The notes: generated from the letters alone by a model not told the origin. A stretch of 64,000 nucleotides of DNA from Stenopsyche tienmushanensis (GCA_008973525.1 WACJ01000522.1:248001-312000), one strand, 5' to 3'; shown: positions 10,441 to 22,815, counted from the first letter of the stretch. Program-made: numbers and translations.

Positions 10441-11144
10441 CAGACATTAATTTGTATAATAAGCATTCTATATGTTTTGGCTTCAGTTAGGTTCCTAATA
10501 TTTATTATCGGTTCGGTTGCGATTTTACCGGTTATCGATTTCGTTCCGGTTTAACAATTTATTATGGTAAAAGTTCAAAATAAGACTACATCCAGCTCAT
10601 GCGAGCGATTCGGTTGATATTTTTTTGATTTTATTGCGACATCAAAACGAGGATTGCTAGACATCAGAACGGATCGTTTAACATTAATGCTCGAAGGGGT
10701 CCATTTATGAGGCCATAAATTCGAGTGTATATTTAAATTCCGGTGTATGAAAAAAGAGTTCTTTGTGTCTGAAACTATCTTCGCCGTGGATGTACAACGA
10801 CGATAAAGTGGAGTGCTTTTATTGGCTTTGCAGAATTTTCAGCTGTAGACTTTTTCCACTTTATGACGGCAAGTTTTCAGCCATTGACAGTTATAATTTG
10901 ATAATAGGGGCATCTGAAAGCTTTCAGGCTTTATATAGAATAGGACGAGTACTTACAGCTATCGAGTTGAATACATACATAATTGATTTTTACATACAAC
11001 GCTGAAGCGCTTTTGTATTTATTTTCAGCACATTACAACTTTTTTATAACATGGCAATTAAATTTGAAAGGTTTTTAATGCTTCCCAAATACAAAATAAA
11101 ATATAAATAGCTTCCCACTCTAATCTATCAAATATATAAAACAT
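10441..11144. other. Intergenic stretch, nothing recognised
   Basis: The 80-codon frame at 10763-11005 has no recognisable domain. No shared repeat was found. Confidence 0.5.
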
Positions 11145-11189
11145 TGTACTCACTAGTATAGATCATGACCCAAATAAATACTTGCGTTT

Positions 11190-11270
11190 TTCATGGCTAC
11201 TTGCTGTTCCAAACTACGAATGAACTTCCCATTTAAATAAATTAAATAAGCATAGCTTTGTGTGTTGATG
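11190..11270 (+). repeat. Family G short repeat
   Basis: ATGGCTACTTGCTGTTCCAA and the next 60 bases resemble 36958-37030. Confidence 0.5.
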
Positions 11271-11344
11271 GATTGCGTATTCTGATTATCACTTGCCATT
11301 TATTCAATGATTAATAAACATCAATCAATCAATTGTGAATATGT

Positions 11345-11530
11345 ACAACATATGGCAGGGAAACTACCTTATTTTAAAAATGAATAACACACACAATATA
11401 AGAGATATCGGCTTAATTATTTTTTCCATGTTATGAGAGACATTTAAAGATATTTCAGTGTATGATTGTTTTACGAAAAAAAAGGTTAGATACAGCTCTT
11501 TCAAATAATCGAAATAACTGTCGCTTCAGG
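11345..11530 (-). repeat. Family D dispersed repeat
   Basis: Inverted relative to the copies at 3640 and 35440. It shares GGCAGGGAAACTACCTTATT and the CCATGTTATGAGAGACATTT segment. Confidence 0.6.
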
Positions 11531-11934
11531 GCACGCGATTCAAATAAGTATTAAATAAGATTCAACACAATAATCAGTAATACTATAGATGTTTCAAATA
11601 TTAAGTAATCATCATTGGCGGGCTCTAAAATTAAAATGTAAACAGGAAAATTATTCCGGATCCTTGATTCAGGCTCAATTAACAGTCGACTTGTTTGAGC
11701 TCCAAGAATACGCTTGGCTGATAATATTGGCCAGGATGCTGAACTTCTGGGTCTGATCAATGGGAATAAGAAGGCTCGGGATAGACATACACAAAGGAAT
11801 ATATAGTCGGTAGACAGGACTCTCCGATAAAATTGCAAAATCAACAAAAAAAAAGCAATAGGGCAACGACCGGATTAAATCAGATATCTTGCAAATATTA
11901 GACGCCTTTGTCCCCAATAACGAAATAGTACAAC
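11531..11934. other. Intergenic stretch, nothing recognised
   Basis: Two overlapping minus-strand frames of about 80 and 98 codons lack domains. Treated as chance. Confidence 0.5.
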
Positions 11935-12370
11935 AGTACTGTCCATTATTGAAATTGTACTACTTTCTGCCAAAATAAAATGGATTATGACATTAAAAAA
12001 AAATATCATGTGCAAACATAATATAGTGCAAAAATCTAAGCGCTACATTTGGATTCTATATTCGTATATCTACCATTTATCGTCCACATAAATTCACTTT
12101 TCTCTCAAGATCGCGCAGCTTGAGTCAAACTTGTATATCAATAAACGAACCTTAACACCGTTGATAGCACACAATATTCGATCATTTCTTCGCATAAACA
12201 TAAACAATACACATGCGTGTCTTCAGCTTTGGTAACAAAATAACACAATAGCGTTTCAAAAAGAATCACTTTTGTATACAATCACTTTTCACATGCAGAA
12301 TTTTAAGTATATAATTGATTTAAGTGGCTTTTTATTATTTATTACGATTCTAAGAAGACCACCAAAGAAC
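11935..12370 (+). repeat. Family A dispersed repeat
   Basis: This is a mosaic repeat. Its left 130 bases (ATTGTACTACTTTCTGCC and on) match 32755-32880 and 63590-63720. The core TTGATAGCACACAATATTCG is shared with 17595, 34690, 41085, 46575, 53040 and 56510. The right part (TTCTAAGAAGACCACCAA) is shared with 41590. It has no coding capacity. It may be a non-autonomous LTR or other retroelement fragment. Confidence 0.7.
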
Positions 12371-14080
12371 TTGAGTGAAAAGATACGTGATGATTTTCAA
12401 TCGAATTCGGAAAAATTCCATAATGATTTTAATGTTTGTTTTATCATCATATTTTGATAATTGTTGTTGTGATCTCAATTATGTACTCTGTGAAAAATAA
12501 TCATTCAAATATTGTATTTCTTTGTAGAGATACAAACTATTACCTTTATAGCACGATGAGACGCAAAACACTATATTTTTCGCAGCGTATGCGGGATTCC
12601 TCATCGACGGTGTAATAACCTTAACAATCGTATTAATTATTATTTATTTTTAATGGAATTCATAAATAATAACGAGGGCATGTCTGCACAATACTGAAGT
12701 ATTTATCGTCGAAATATTCCATAATCAAGATAAATATTCAGGGCAGGCTTTGCAACATGGAATAGTTATGGCAGACTTGTTTTGCTTCAGTGTCTCTCTC
12801 GTTGATTAAATCTCCTTAATTATCTGGTACAAGAAGATTGCCAGACAAAAATGTTTCGTTATTAATATAAGCATTTCAGATTTTTATGGCACCAAATTTC
12901 GTTGAAGATGTTTTTTTTTAGAAATCTCGTTTGAAAATTGCTAATGGGCTTATGAAAATTTTTATTTTCTCGCCCGTGAACCTTGCGGTGAGACCAAATT
13001 AAATAACTACAAACCTGAGGATCACGTTTTTCATTTGGAAAACTCGCCAACAACAACAAGAAAAACCACATTATCATTTAAGGCGAAATCCGCCGCGTAC
13101 TATTTAATACTGAAACTTTGTATAACGAGTTTCGGTGACAACTACATACAATTCCAATCGTATTACGACTGTATTTGCCAACTCCCGATATACTGACCAG
13201 TTTGCAATTTTACCCCGACAATCTAGTGAATATTTAAGGGCTCATCCGGCGAAGTATTAAATCGCAAACAACGCTGAACTTCATCGTGAATATTCGGAGA
13301 TTTCGACATCGAAGATTTGCGCAATTCGAATTGCGATGCAAATATCTCGAATTGCGTCGGAATTTTTGCGAAAATCTAACGACCGATTCATTCATGACTC
13401 TTCGAAATCGATGACCTAATGACACTCAAGTTGACCAATTCATTGCGTCTTTGATGGAAAAAATTGCAAATCGTTCATATATTTATAAACAGATACTCAA
13501 TAGTAATTATATAAAATGTGATGTTATGTCATCTGCTTGATGGCGTTATGACATCTTAAGTACCGTGGCTTAAATAGGGATCGGATTGCAAAAACAAATT
13601 AGCTTGGTATTGAACTATCATGTTATATAACGATTCAAATTCGTTTATGTAAAAATTTTCTTGTCACAAATATTTGATTACAAAAGTTTCCTCGGCTTTT
13701 AAAGTCCGTTTCGGGGTGTTCTGTCATCGGATATCGTTTTACTTTGGCGTAAGTTTTGCCCCTATTAAATGTCGTGTTTATCAAAAATGGCATCGTTTGA
13801 GTTTGCCGAAATATGCTTTCAGTGATAACAATGACAGACCGTTTTTCGTCGGTGTTTTTGCATCCCGTTGAAATGTTTGCCTTTCCAGGAAATGCATTCG
13901 ATGCATCAAATGTGGCGGCATTCGGAATTTGCTCGCATGCACTACAAATATTTTGATAAATTTCCGCTAAAAGCATTTGTGTTGTTTGCTTTCGAAACAT
14001 CGAACATATTTAAATTCAATTAATTTGTACTAAAGCATCAAAAGAACAAAATGGCATACGATGAGAGCAACAAAACGGAA
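12371..14080. other. Intergenic stretch, no gene seen
   Basis: The 121-codon minus-strand frame at 13635-14000 is opposed by another frame at 13674-13871 and has no recognisable domain. No family repeat was recognised. Confidence 0.5.
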
Positions 14081-14082
14081 TA

Positions 14083-14632
14083 AAAGCGTATTTCAATAAT
14101 GACGCTCAATCTTTCAACATAAATAAAACAGATAACATTCAAATTATACACTTAATTTTTATTTTATTTAAACAAATATATTATGGCATTTATTATAAAA
14201 TATAATATTATTTAAATATTTGCCGCAATTTGGCTTGGTAGTACATATTTGCAAAATTCAATTTTCGACGACTTTGTCATATAAATCTGCCTGAATTTGT
14301 TGATTGACGTTCGTTAACCTGACTTTAAGATCATCAACTGTTTGTTGTTTATATGCATATACTTGCAATTTAACTTAAAGTCAAAGGAAGAAGTCTAAAG
14401 GCCATCAAATGTCAAATAGTCAAATCACTTAATGCGCGGAACGTTTCTCGAATTGAACACTGATTTTGATTTTTTTTTTTTACAATTTATACACGTTATT
14501 CAACATTAAAACCTTTTATAATAATTTGCCATATATTATTAAATAATATATAATACATTTTAATAATTTTTCTGTAATAATTTGGTCGTTATAACTTTTA
14601 AAAAAATTGAGCGTTTCTATTGAAATGTCCTG
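14083..14632 (-). mobile_element. Tc1/mariner-type element, internally deleted
   Basis: Inverted ends match: TTTCAATAATGACGCTCAA on the left (14091-14109) and the complement of TTGAGCGTTTCTATTGAAA on the right (14607-14625). TA dinucleotides flank both sides (14081-14082 and 14633-14634), as expected for TA-targeting Tc1/mariner transposons. The 550-bp length and surviving transposase C-terminus show internal deletion. A second copy lies at 46300-47051. Confidence 0.8.
14240..14400 (-). pseudogene. Transposase C-terminus (Tc1/mariner-type), broken
   Basis: The minus strand encodes TVDDLKVRLTNVNQQIQADL then YDKVVEN, the typical C-terminal segment of one group of insect Tc1/mariner DDE transposases, in which NW usually follows. 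Here a stop replaces the Trp. The catalytic domain is absent from this copy. The 46.4-kb copy reads IDAHKVNITNAIQQIQSDLC and keeps the NW. A catalytic-region fragment of the same general type lies at 63126. Confidence 0.7.
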
Positions 14633-14640
14633 TATAAACT

Positions 14641-16783
14641 GATAATTCTGCAATTATTTTCTTATTTTGGGCATTTGTCATGAATTTTTTGATGCTGTTA
14701 ATGTTATTTTGTAAATTATACTTTGGCATTATTTGATTGTAAATTGACTTTCCGTATAATTTCGGTGTTTTTGCAATAATAATTTGGCTGCAAAAAGTGT
14801 TGTGGTTTCTTTGGATGCCTTTATTTTTGTTCGCGCCTCAAATAAAAGTTCAGAAGGTCCTGAGGCATTGAAATACTTCTTAATGGAAGCTCAAAGCCTC
14901 AAAGGAACGTGAGATAATCTTTTAAAAACTCTTTCCTATGAAACGAACGTACAGACATTTCTGTAATCGCCTACGTCCATTTCTTAATCCGTATTTTTTT
15001 CAACTGGCTTAACAATTTCAAAGGTCAACTTATAAATATCCACACACAAGCGCTAGTGATTTATGACTTTGAAAATGCATCAAAATACTTAGAATAGTAT
15101 GATCGATCATTGTCGTTGGGCGAATTAGAAGCTTTCCCTCGGGAATGACGTCAAAGTCGCATCGACCCCAAAACTTTTTCCAGACCCGTAAATTCCAACT
15201 TTAAAGCTCTGATCAAATCGTGGCTTTATTTAATTAAATTGGAAACGTCTCGCTTCAATTTACAAGTTTTTAGAAATCAATAAAAGCTGCGTATAATAGA
15301 ATTTCGTATCAATTATCAACAGCAAACTCCTGGGCTTATTAAACCCTTCTGTCAATTTAATTGACAGCTTCGTTTTCATTCATATTGTCTGGTGTATTTA
15401 AGGCGTGACGGTAAAAAAAAAGTTAATTCAATGTAATCTCTCTGTATATAAAAGGCTTTCACTTTTTTTTTGCGATTTTAATATATCCATATGGCGCAAT
15501 GTAACAAGTCGTAACAATCGACGTAAATGCTTCGACAAAAACGCGATATTTCGTCATACTTTTACCAAATTTTCCAGCTTTATAAAAAATGCTAGAAAAC
15601 TCTCATATACATTATGGAGAGCATTAAATTTGACCGCCGAGACGTAGTGTATCTTTATTGTTTTTATATCACCCTTAAGGATTCGCGCGCCGATAAGGAA
15701 TACAGGGACCCTCACATGTGATTGCTAATCCCAAATTGAAATAGGACCCACGAGGGTCCTTGTAGCTTTTCGGTTATTCACATGGAGGAGATTGTGAACC
15801 GGAAAAAAAAGGTTTCGGGGCAATTCACATTCAGTTCTTGATGTTAAATATAGTGTACATTTCCTAAAACCGATGGCGGAACATCAATTCTCTTTTCGTT
15901 TACGTAAGAAAGGTTCATATCAGCATTCAGTGTTGATGTACAGAACAAATATATTTCCAACCGTAAAGTGTCCGGACGTGACTTATTTGCTACGTCGTTA
16001 TTATTTTTATCTAAGAAAATTATTCAATGGTGCTTTTTTATTCAATCTCGTCACGTTTCCAAGTCGGAAGCTCGTGCAATTTACTTTTATTTGCTCAATC
16101 TGGAAGGCAAACAATTAGAAAGACGCAAAAATTGTTATGTCAATATTGCTTTAACCAACTAAATACCTGAAGATTATTATACGAAATATGGCTATTAAAT
16201 AACGAGACTGTTTAAATTGATAATCCACCTTTCGAATCATTCTCTTATAATTGTATTACATTTTCGCATCTATATAAATGCTGCTTTTTTTGTCTTCCAA
16301 TGATGAAAGCATTTTTATAGACGATCCAAACACATTAAATGCGGGGGTACTTCGCGCCCATCTGCCCCTGAAACGAAAAATCGTTCAATATCGTGCATAA
16401 AAATCCTATATTCACACAAAATGTTATTAATTTTACAGTAACCAATTTTTTTAAATATTATATTTAAGATATTACTTACCAACACAAATACATATTTTAC
16501 AAAAAATAATTGTCACATTTATGGTTTAAATATTGAAGACATTTTTTCTTTTGCTTACAATCTTCTTGGAATAGATTTAAATAATGAATATACATATTTA
16601 TGGAGCATTTCAACGATCTACGTCTTTTTTACACTCTTCTGTTTCATAATTTATAAGGTTGTGGGTTGTCTCTGGGACATCATTTTTGGTATATTTTGTA
16701 ATTTGTAAAGCAATGCAAACCAAACAAATAAAAAACTGAAAAACAACGTAATTCGTAAAAATAAGCTTACCGTACGTAATGTG
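14641..16783. other. Intergenic stretch, no gene seen
   Basis: Short frames near 15405-15647 and 15873-16162 overlap each other in different frames and lack domains. No repeat shared with the rest of the window was recognised. Confidence 0.5.
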
Positions 16784-16785
16784 TT

Positions 16786-17470
16786 AGGATTAAGGTATCC
16801 AATCCCGAGCCAAAATTTCGATCCCATGATTTCGGGATTGCATCAGATCATCTCGGAATCAATCCCAGGATCCCGGGATCGGGATTTTCAATTGTTTAAG
16901 AAATTATATCGATAAATGTGATCAAAAATTATTAATGTCCATTTTTTTTAGAATTTTATTTATTTAAGAAAAGATAAAAAACAATTCAAAAATAGATAAA
17001 TAAAACACTACAAAATTCAAATATTATTTTGAAAATACGCCTGAAGTTCCCATTTTTGTATAACACCATCAATGTGACTGATAAAATTCCTTTCTGCTGA
17101 GACACGGACTAAACTCGCAAAATTCCCGATTTCCTGACAAATTATTTATTTCCATCGCTGCAGATGAATACTTATATACTATAATACTTTGATGTGATTT
17201 GTAATTATATTACGGAGGAACACAAAAATTCTGAACTCCGTATCTATTATATTTCATATCGATAATCACATTATTAGAGTCGATGTGTAGTAAATACATC
17301 ACCGGTAGGGAAAGGTTAATATACCAATTTAAAAAACATATATGTACCGTATATGTATACATAGATTAGACAGTTACTGCCCCTAGGCGTCGCCTAAGCT
17401 CGCCCATTAGTAGTTACGCCACTACCTAAAACTGTCTGGGATCCCGGGATTGGATTTCCTAGTTAGGATG
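16786..17470. mobile_element. Degenerate hAT-like element interrupted by family H
   Basis: The left end (AAGGTATCCAATCCCGAG) and the complement of the right end (TAGGAAATCCAATCCCGGG) match closely. Subterminal copies of ATCCCGGGAT-like palindromes crowd both ends, as in some hAT elements. Family H sits between them. No target duplication was identified. Confidence 0.45.
17058..17423 (+). repeat. Family H repeat, hAT-type terminus
   Basis: About 366 bases match 24134-24505 closely. The right end (TAGTTACGCCACTA) is the complement of a CAG(T/A)GGCGTAACTA-type hAT terminus. The left terminus is not recognisable, so the copies are probably 5'-truncated or diverged. Confidence 0.7.
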
Positions 17471-17479
17471 GTTTTCAAG

Positions 17480-17955
17480 CACTTCGATGATTTTGGCCCC
17501 TCGTTCGCTTTACACCGATTTATTTCAGTCAGCTCTTATCAGCTTAATACATAAGACAATAATTCAATTCGAGACAGAATCAATTGTAAATAAGCACTGT
17601 TGATAGCATACAAGACCACGTCATTTCTTTACATAAACAATACACAAAAATCGATTCATTTGCTCCTGCTTTAGAAGGAACGAACAGGAAGCAATTAAAT
17701 AAATAAACACTATCGATAGCACACAATATTCGATCATTTCTTTGCGTAAACAAATAAACTTGAAATCGAATATTTGGGCGATAAATTTGGACTAACGATC
17801 TTTACAATCATGCGATGTATACGAGGGAGCTCTCCGTCTCTGTCTCCCGAACTGCGCCACGTTCTCTGTCTCTGTCTGTCTCCGAGCTCATTGTACAAGA
17901 GTGCTCTATTAAAAAAGTAGAGAGGGAGTCCCAGACCCTGGGATAGTACTCCTTT
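17480..17955 (+). repeat. Family A repeat with internal tandem duplication
   Basis: Near-complete family A copy, inverted relative to 34480-34950. A segment of about 55 bases is present twice (about 17597-17652 and 17706-17760), each with GATAGCA.AC followed by TCATTTCTTT. It ends in a CTCTGTCTCTGTCT tract and GGGATAGTACTCCTTTAGG, which recurs at 46819. It could be an LTR. Confidence 0.7.
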
Positions 17956-18590
17956 AGGGGTTAACGTCTAAACATGAATCTGCAATATTTGTATAATATA
18001 TGCCACTCCAATATCTCGCATCCAATTTCAACCAAAATGACGTGTTTCGATTCACAAATGTCCAATCTCGTTATTTAATAGCCAATACATTTGGAAATAA
18101 AAAAAATTATAATATAAAATTCTCATACAAAATTAACTCAGAATTGCAATGAATCGAATTTAATTTTATGGATTAAATCATAAGGCTAGATTATAACAGC
18201 TTTCTATTTTTATTACTGTTAAGTGTTAATATATTAAGCCTTTCTACATAAGAGGATGATAATTAAAACCATATAAAGCATATAGATGGTTGCTCTAAAT
18301 AAAGCTCTTGCAGTCGCCTTGGATTGATTTACCATGACATTTTATGTATTTCATCAGATGACCAAATCCATTTGGTAGGTGGACTTATAAATGTTATTTT
18401 CCTTGTAGATTGTATTTCAGCAATGTCATTTTTTTATATAGCATTCGATAATACTGCGTCTAAATAAATTACTGTCTTGATTCACTTTAAATTCTCTATT
18501 ATTGAGGCTATGAAATTATCCTTCGATTATCCATTCACCGTATTGTAATTTGATGATCTGCATTATGTAATTTAAGATCTATGAATCACA
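17956..18590. other. Intergenic stretch, nothing recognised
   Basis: AT-rich, no frame of note and no shared repeat seen. Confidence 0.5.
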
Positions 18591-18596
18591 TCTAAA

Positions 18597-18985
18597 ATGT
18601 AAGGATACAAAGACTGCTGAAGTCGAGGAATGTTTGTCGGCCATTTTGTTCGGTCACAGTAAATTCTTTCAATGGACAGGTCGTCGCGCGACAAGCAATT
18701 TCTAAAGAACTTGTGCTAAAATCCGATGAAAAAGATGATGCTTGACGATAATTTCCTGATATTTCTCAAAGTTTCCTTGGCGATATTGTGTCGGAAAAAC
18801 TAGGTTACAAGAAGTTGTATGTGAGATTGTTGCCCAGAATGCTCACACCGGAGCATCACGTGGCATACAAAACTTCCTGTCCTGACTACAGAATTTATAA
18901 AATGTCCTGTGAATTTCAATTAAATACGAGCATTTTTCGATCCTACATTAATGCTGTGACCTTACTTTCTGTATTATGAAAATAG
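18597..18985 (+). mobile_element. Mariner (irritans-type), internally deleted
   Basis: Contains a conserved 5' leader (GGCCATTTTGTTCGGTCACA), a start codon at 18674 for the transposase, and a later transposase block SEKLGYKKLYVRLLPRMLTP (about 18790-18855), the Lys/Leu-rich segment that precedes the catalytic domain. The 3' tail (GAATTTCAATTAAATACGAG then TGACCTTACTTTCTG) matches other mariners here. The DNA-binding domain and the catalytic D,D34D core are deleted. Terminal repeats are degenerate. Confidence 0.75.
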
Positions 18986-20685
18986 AATTCGGTTCTGCTA
19001 CTTTCGGACCCGATTTGAAACGTTCTTTTTTACTGCATTGACACTTGAGGACCTTTGTTCCCAGCGAAAATCTCACTCGTCTGCAAAAACGTCGATGTTG
19101 CTAAAGAAATTTCATTGGCATCGTTCCAGAGGCGTTTCACATTTCTATCGAATTTCACAACAAAACGTCGCTGATCTTCCGCAATGACCAGCTCTATTTC
19201 TAATTCGGCCAAAAGTTTCCATTTCTTCCAATCATTTCGTCGGCGGCAATTTGTTCGGCGAGTAAGTTTCGGCTGCACTGACCATCTGCCGAATTTCTAG
19301 GTCATCTCAGATTCTAGGTTGCCGCCGTTCGAGACTCGAAAGTGAAATCTAACCAGGTTAATATTCGAAGAATAAAAGTGGAAACAGAAATCGAAGTCGA
19401 TAATATAAGGGTCATTGATTTGATTCTGCGGCTCGGAAAAAAAGTTAATTTAAATTCAGTCGGCGACTATTGTGTTCCACCCAAACATTCCTCCCGCTGA
19501 TATATAGCCTTTCGAGACCAGATATGCCATTTTTTCCCCGGGCTTTATTTTTTTAGGATACTTATATGTATTTAATGAAAACGGAAACTACTCAAATTGG
19601 TGAAGCATTATCACGAGGGATAGGAACCGTCGCGTCCTCTCCGAACCTCAATCAATTCCATTATTTTTTGACGTATCTCCATCGATCTTATTAAACGATG
19701 AAAATAAGGGCAACGGAAATGATGCGATATATTTTTTAGACGTGGATGCCATTAGTGGAAATATGATATAATCGCTCATCGTATTTTTCCGGAAATAAAA
19801 AATAATCATTTCCATCCACTGTCGAATTGAGTTTGACTGGTGATTGGCAGCAGCTATTGAATGTTACATATCCTCTTTCTGTCACAATTGATCTGCGTCG
19901 ATTCTTCTTATTATCCTCTCAATCAATATTTTTTATTTAACGATAAAAGGGATATTCATCATGCGGGAAGAGTGATGTATTTCAAGCCCATCTGCGGAGT
20001 CGGATTAAACTTTATCTTCGGCGCGGAAAGAATCGCATTCATTTTCATAATCATTTATGGTATTTGGCTTATAGTGCATATTCATCAAAGTCAAAGCTTT
20101 TGAGCCTTTGGGGTCGGATCCATGATCGCTTGAGTGCTTTAAGCTGAAAGCGGTATTTTGCGACTTGGGGTCAAGAATCATGCCTTCAGCCTTGATTCTG
20201 AATTCAAAAAGGTCGCTTTGTAACTCATTCTAAAGAACAGTATTAACGTCTCGTTATTCTTCAATAGTGCTCATATTCAAAGGTCATTGTCGAGTCGTTA
20301 ACAAGCAAGCCTATTTTTTGTTTAACTATGTGCATACATCAGCAAATCCATTTAAATCTCTAATATAATGAAAATATCCACCTACAATATTCATTTATAT
20401 AGGAAAACATCTCATACACGTATGACGATGTATCCCCAACTAACGTACATCACATCATTATTACCATTGTTTATATAATTGACATAAAAAAATCCATCTT
20501 TAACTATTCTATGAATATATCAATTGCTAATGAATTAGCAACAATTAGTTGATAGTCAAATGAAAACATCATTTAAATATTATATTCATATACAATTAAT
20601 TCTTTGTGTTTTCATATGTATGATCGTAAAACTGTTTGGGATGATATTTTGAATGATTAATAATATTGCATTCAAAAATAGATGC
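18986..20685. other. Intergenic stretch, no gene seen
   Basis: The minus frame at 19030-19278 (82 codons, charged) has no domain and no known relatives that I can name. The plus frame at 19861-20103 is hydrophobic and Phe/Ile-rich, as expected by chance in AT-rich DNA. Confidence 0.5.
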
Positions 20686-20689
20686 ACAG

Positions 20690-20790
20690 CATTGAAAATA
20701 AAGCGCTTTGGAGCGCTGCACACCACATGTGCGTGGATACTCTCTCCCTGGATCGCTCGAGTGCGCACGCAACATATGCGTTTAGTATGA
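20690..20790. repeat. Short family A-related fragment
   Basis: TGGATCGCTCGAGT and CGCAACATATGCG recur at 61362-61395. The neighbouring GCTGCACACCACATGTG segment resembles 53216-53230. Confidence 0.5.
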
Positions 20791-20870
20791 TATTGTGTAT
20801 ATATACATATTTACTCTTAACGTCTGCCACCATCCGTTCAAACTAATCGATCAGCGCGCATTCCATTTAA

Positions 20871-21783
20871 GGCGTCTTCTCACTTTAGGCGCCTCAAAAA
20901 TAGGCTATTTTCACAATTTTTTTTCGAGGATTTTCGCTAAAAATTATGAGATAAAATGGATCTTATGTAATAAACACATCTTTCAAGTACATGAAAAAAA
21001 ATTATTTTTACTTTTTTGAACAATTATTATAATAAAACAGTAGCATCGAAAAACCCGTGTAGAAATGCTATGTTCGTGGCTTGTTGATGGTATATCCGAG
21101 ATGGGTCATTTGAAACAAAAAAATAAAACAGTTTTAGATTCAGTATATCAATGGCTATAGCGCATATCATCAAATTTTTTATATTCGCAAAAATAACAAA
21201 ATGGCGCACGTTTTTCGAAAATGTAAAAAAAAAAACGCGTTTTTTTTTTTGAGTTTTTTGTAAAAAAAAATTACTTAAAATCAAAATTTCAAAAATCTGA
21301 TGATATGCGCTATAGCCATAACTATGAAAAATATGTCATTCAAATTTCATGACAATCGGCCGGATAGTTTCCGAAATTTCATCAACAAGCCACCGAAAAA
21401 CCTTGTTTTGAGATAAACGCGTTTAAAGTTTTGGTTGCAGAAAAATTGCCCAGACACAGCTGTTGAAACACTCGTTGTTATTTTGGGTATTTCCTCCGAA
21501 GATCTTCATAAATTGATTTCAAAACCTCGTGAACATCTTCAGCTAATTGTTCTGTTTTTCTAATATGCTAATCTGATTGTTTTTCACCACTTTCTTGTAC
21601 TTGCACCATGAGTCTGAACAATACGTATGCAGCCGGGTGCTCTCAGATAGTCACCCAAAAATGTAGTTAAACTCGTCCTATCTTTATGAAATTTCGATAT
21701 AACATTTTTGAAGATATGTACTTTCAAAATTTAAAATAAAATAAAAATCATTTTTTTTTTTATTTGTAAAGTGAGAAGACGCC
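20871..21783. mobile_element. TTAA-flanked non-autonomous element (piggyBac-like)
   Basis: Perfect 17-bp inverted ends, GGCGTCTTCTCACTTTA (20871-20887) and its complement (21767-21783), are each bordered by TTAA (20867-20870 and 21784-21787), the target duplicated by piggyBac-type transposases. The 913-bp interior encodes no transposase. It contains a 21-bp inverted pair (21152-21172 and 21298-21318) around an A11-CGCG-T11 palindrome, plus GAGATAAACGCGTTTAAA near its right side. It would need a transposase supplied from elsewhere. The perfect termini suggest a relatively young insertion. Confidence 0.85.
21152..21318. repeat. Nested palindromic core of the TTAA element
   Basis: TGGCTATAGCGCATATCATCA at 21152 and its exact complement at 21298 flank A11-CGCG-T11 (21225-21250). 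The inner 26 bases are a perfect palindrome. Transcribed, this would give a long foldback. Confidence 0.9.
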
Positions 21784-21787
21784 TTAA

Positions 21788-22690
21788 GTTAAGGGGGTCA
21801 TCCCGTGTGACGGCACTTTTTTTGAAAAAAAAATTTTTTGGATAAACTGAATGAACATACAGCTGTGAAATTTTTACCACATATTTATTCATATTTTAAG
21901 CACACTTTACAATTTTTTTAGATTGAAATCATTTCTCATTACTGAAATACATGGCAACTTAGACACGCATCGTCGGAAAAGGTTTTTTTTCGATTGCCGC
22001 AATTGTGAGCATTTTGCTTATTGAAAATAAATAATTTTAATGTCATTTTAATCTATAAAGTACAAACTAGTTTTTGTGCTGGGATTATTGCAAAAAATAT
22101 TTAGAGCTAAATTTGTGGCATCTTATTGAACATTTTTTTGTTGATTTTTGGTGTTTTTCACGACTAATTTTACGTTTTTGAGAAAAACGCGTTTAAATAT
22201 TCCAATTTATTAATCACCAAGAAAAATTTAAATCAACTTTAATCTGCAATGTCTGTTCTATAAAGTATACCTTCAGTTTCTTCATAAAAGTCTTGCAAAG
22301 TCGATTGTTGCTCCCTGGCGTCAGCTTATTACGACGATGGGCATAAGCTTGAGTTACATAGCCAATTTGACATCATATTGTAACTAAAACTTTCAAAATG
22401 CCATTAAATCCTTCATTGAAGATAATCACGACAAGAAAACTTGCTATTTCAACGATATTTGTGCCAGAATGCTGATGTATAGGACTTTTTTTTTAAATTC
22501 TGCCGTTGTATTCGAAACAAGAAATGAGTTTAGATAGTATTTATATAACAGCTTCTTTATTGTGCACAATAGAGAAGTGTTTGTATTAAAAGGGTCTTCC
22601 CAAACCCTCGCCTCTTCAACGCTGTAACTTCCGAACGACTCCAAATATCGGGAAATCACTTTATCCACATATTCTACACTATATTTGGAT
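21788..22690. other. Possible second TTAA-type element start, otherwise unassigned
   Basis: TTAAGGGGGTCATCCCG begins right after the previous element's TTAA and looks like an element terminus, but no matching right end was found. GAGAAAAACGCGTTTAAA lies at 22180-22197. No coding region is supported. Confidence 0.3.
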
Positions 22691-22694
22691 ACAA

Positions 22695-22815
22695 TCTATG
22701 CAAGTAATTCTATAACATTTCATAATATGCGCACAATAACTATCCAAAGTTTCATAGAAATCGGACGATTGGTATAGGAATGTATACAGGACAAACGAAC
22801 CACATAGACATTCAT
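22695..22815 (+). repeat. Family F repeat, possible LINE 3' tail
   Basis: AAAGTTTCATAGAAATCGGA followed by GGACAAACGAACCACATAGA. See the copies at 10345 and 33780. Confidence 0.5.
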
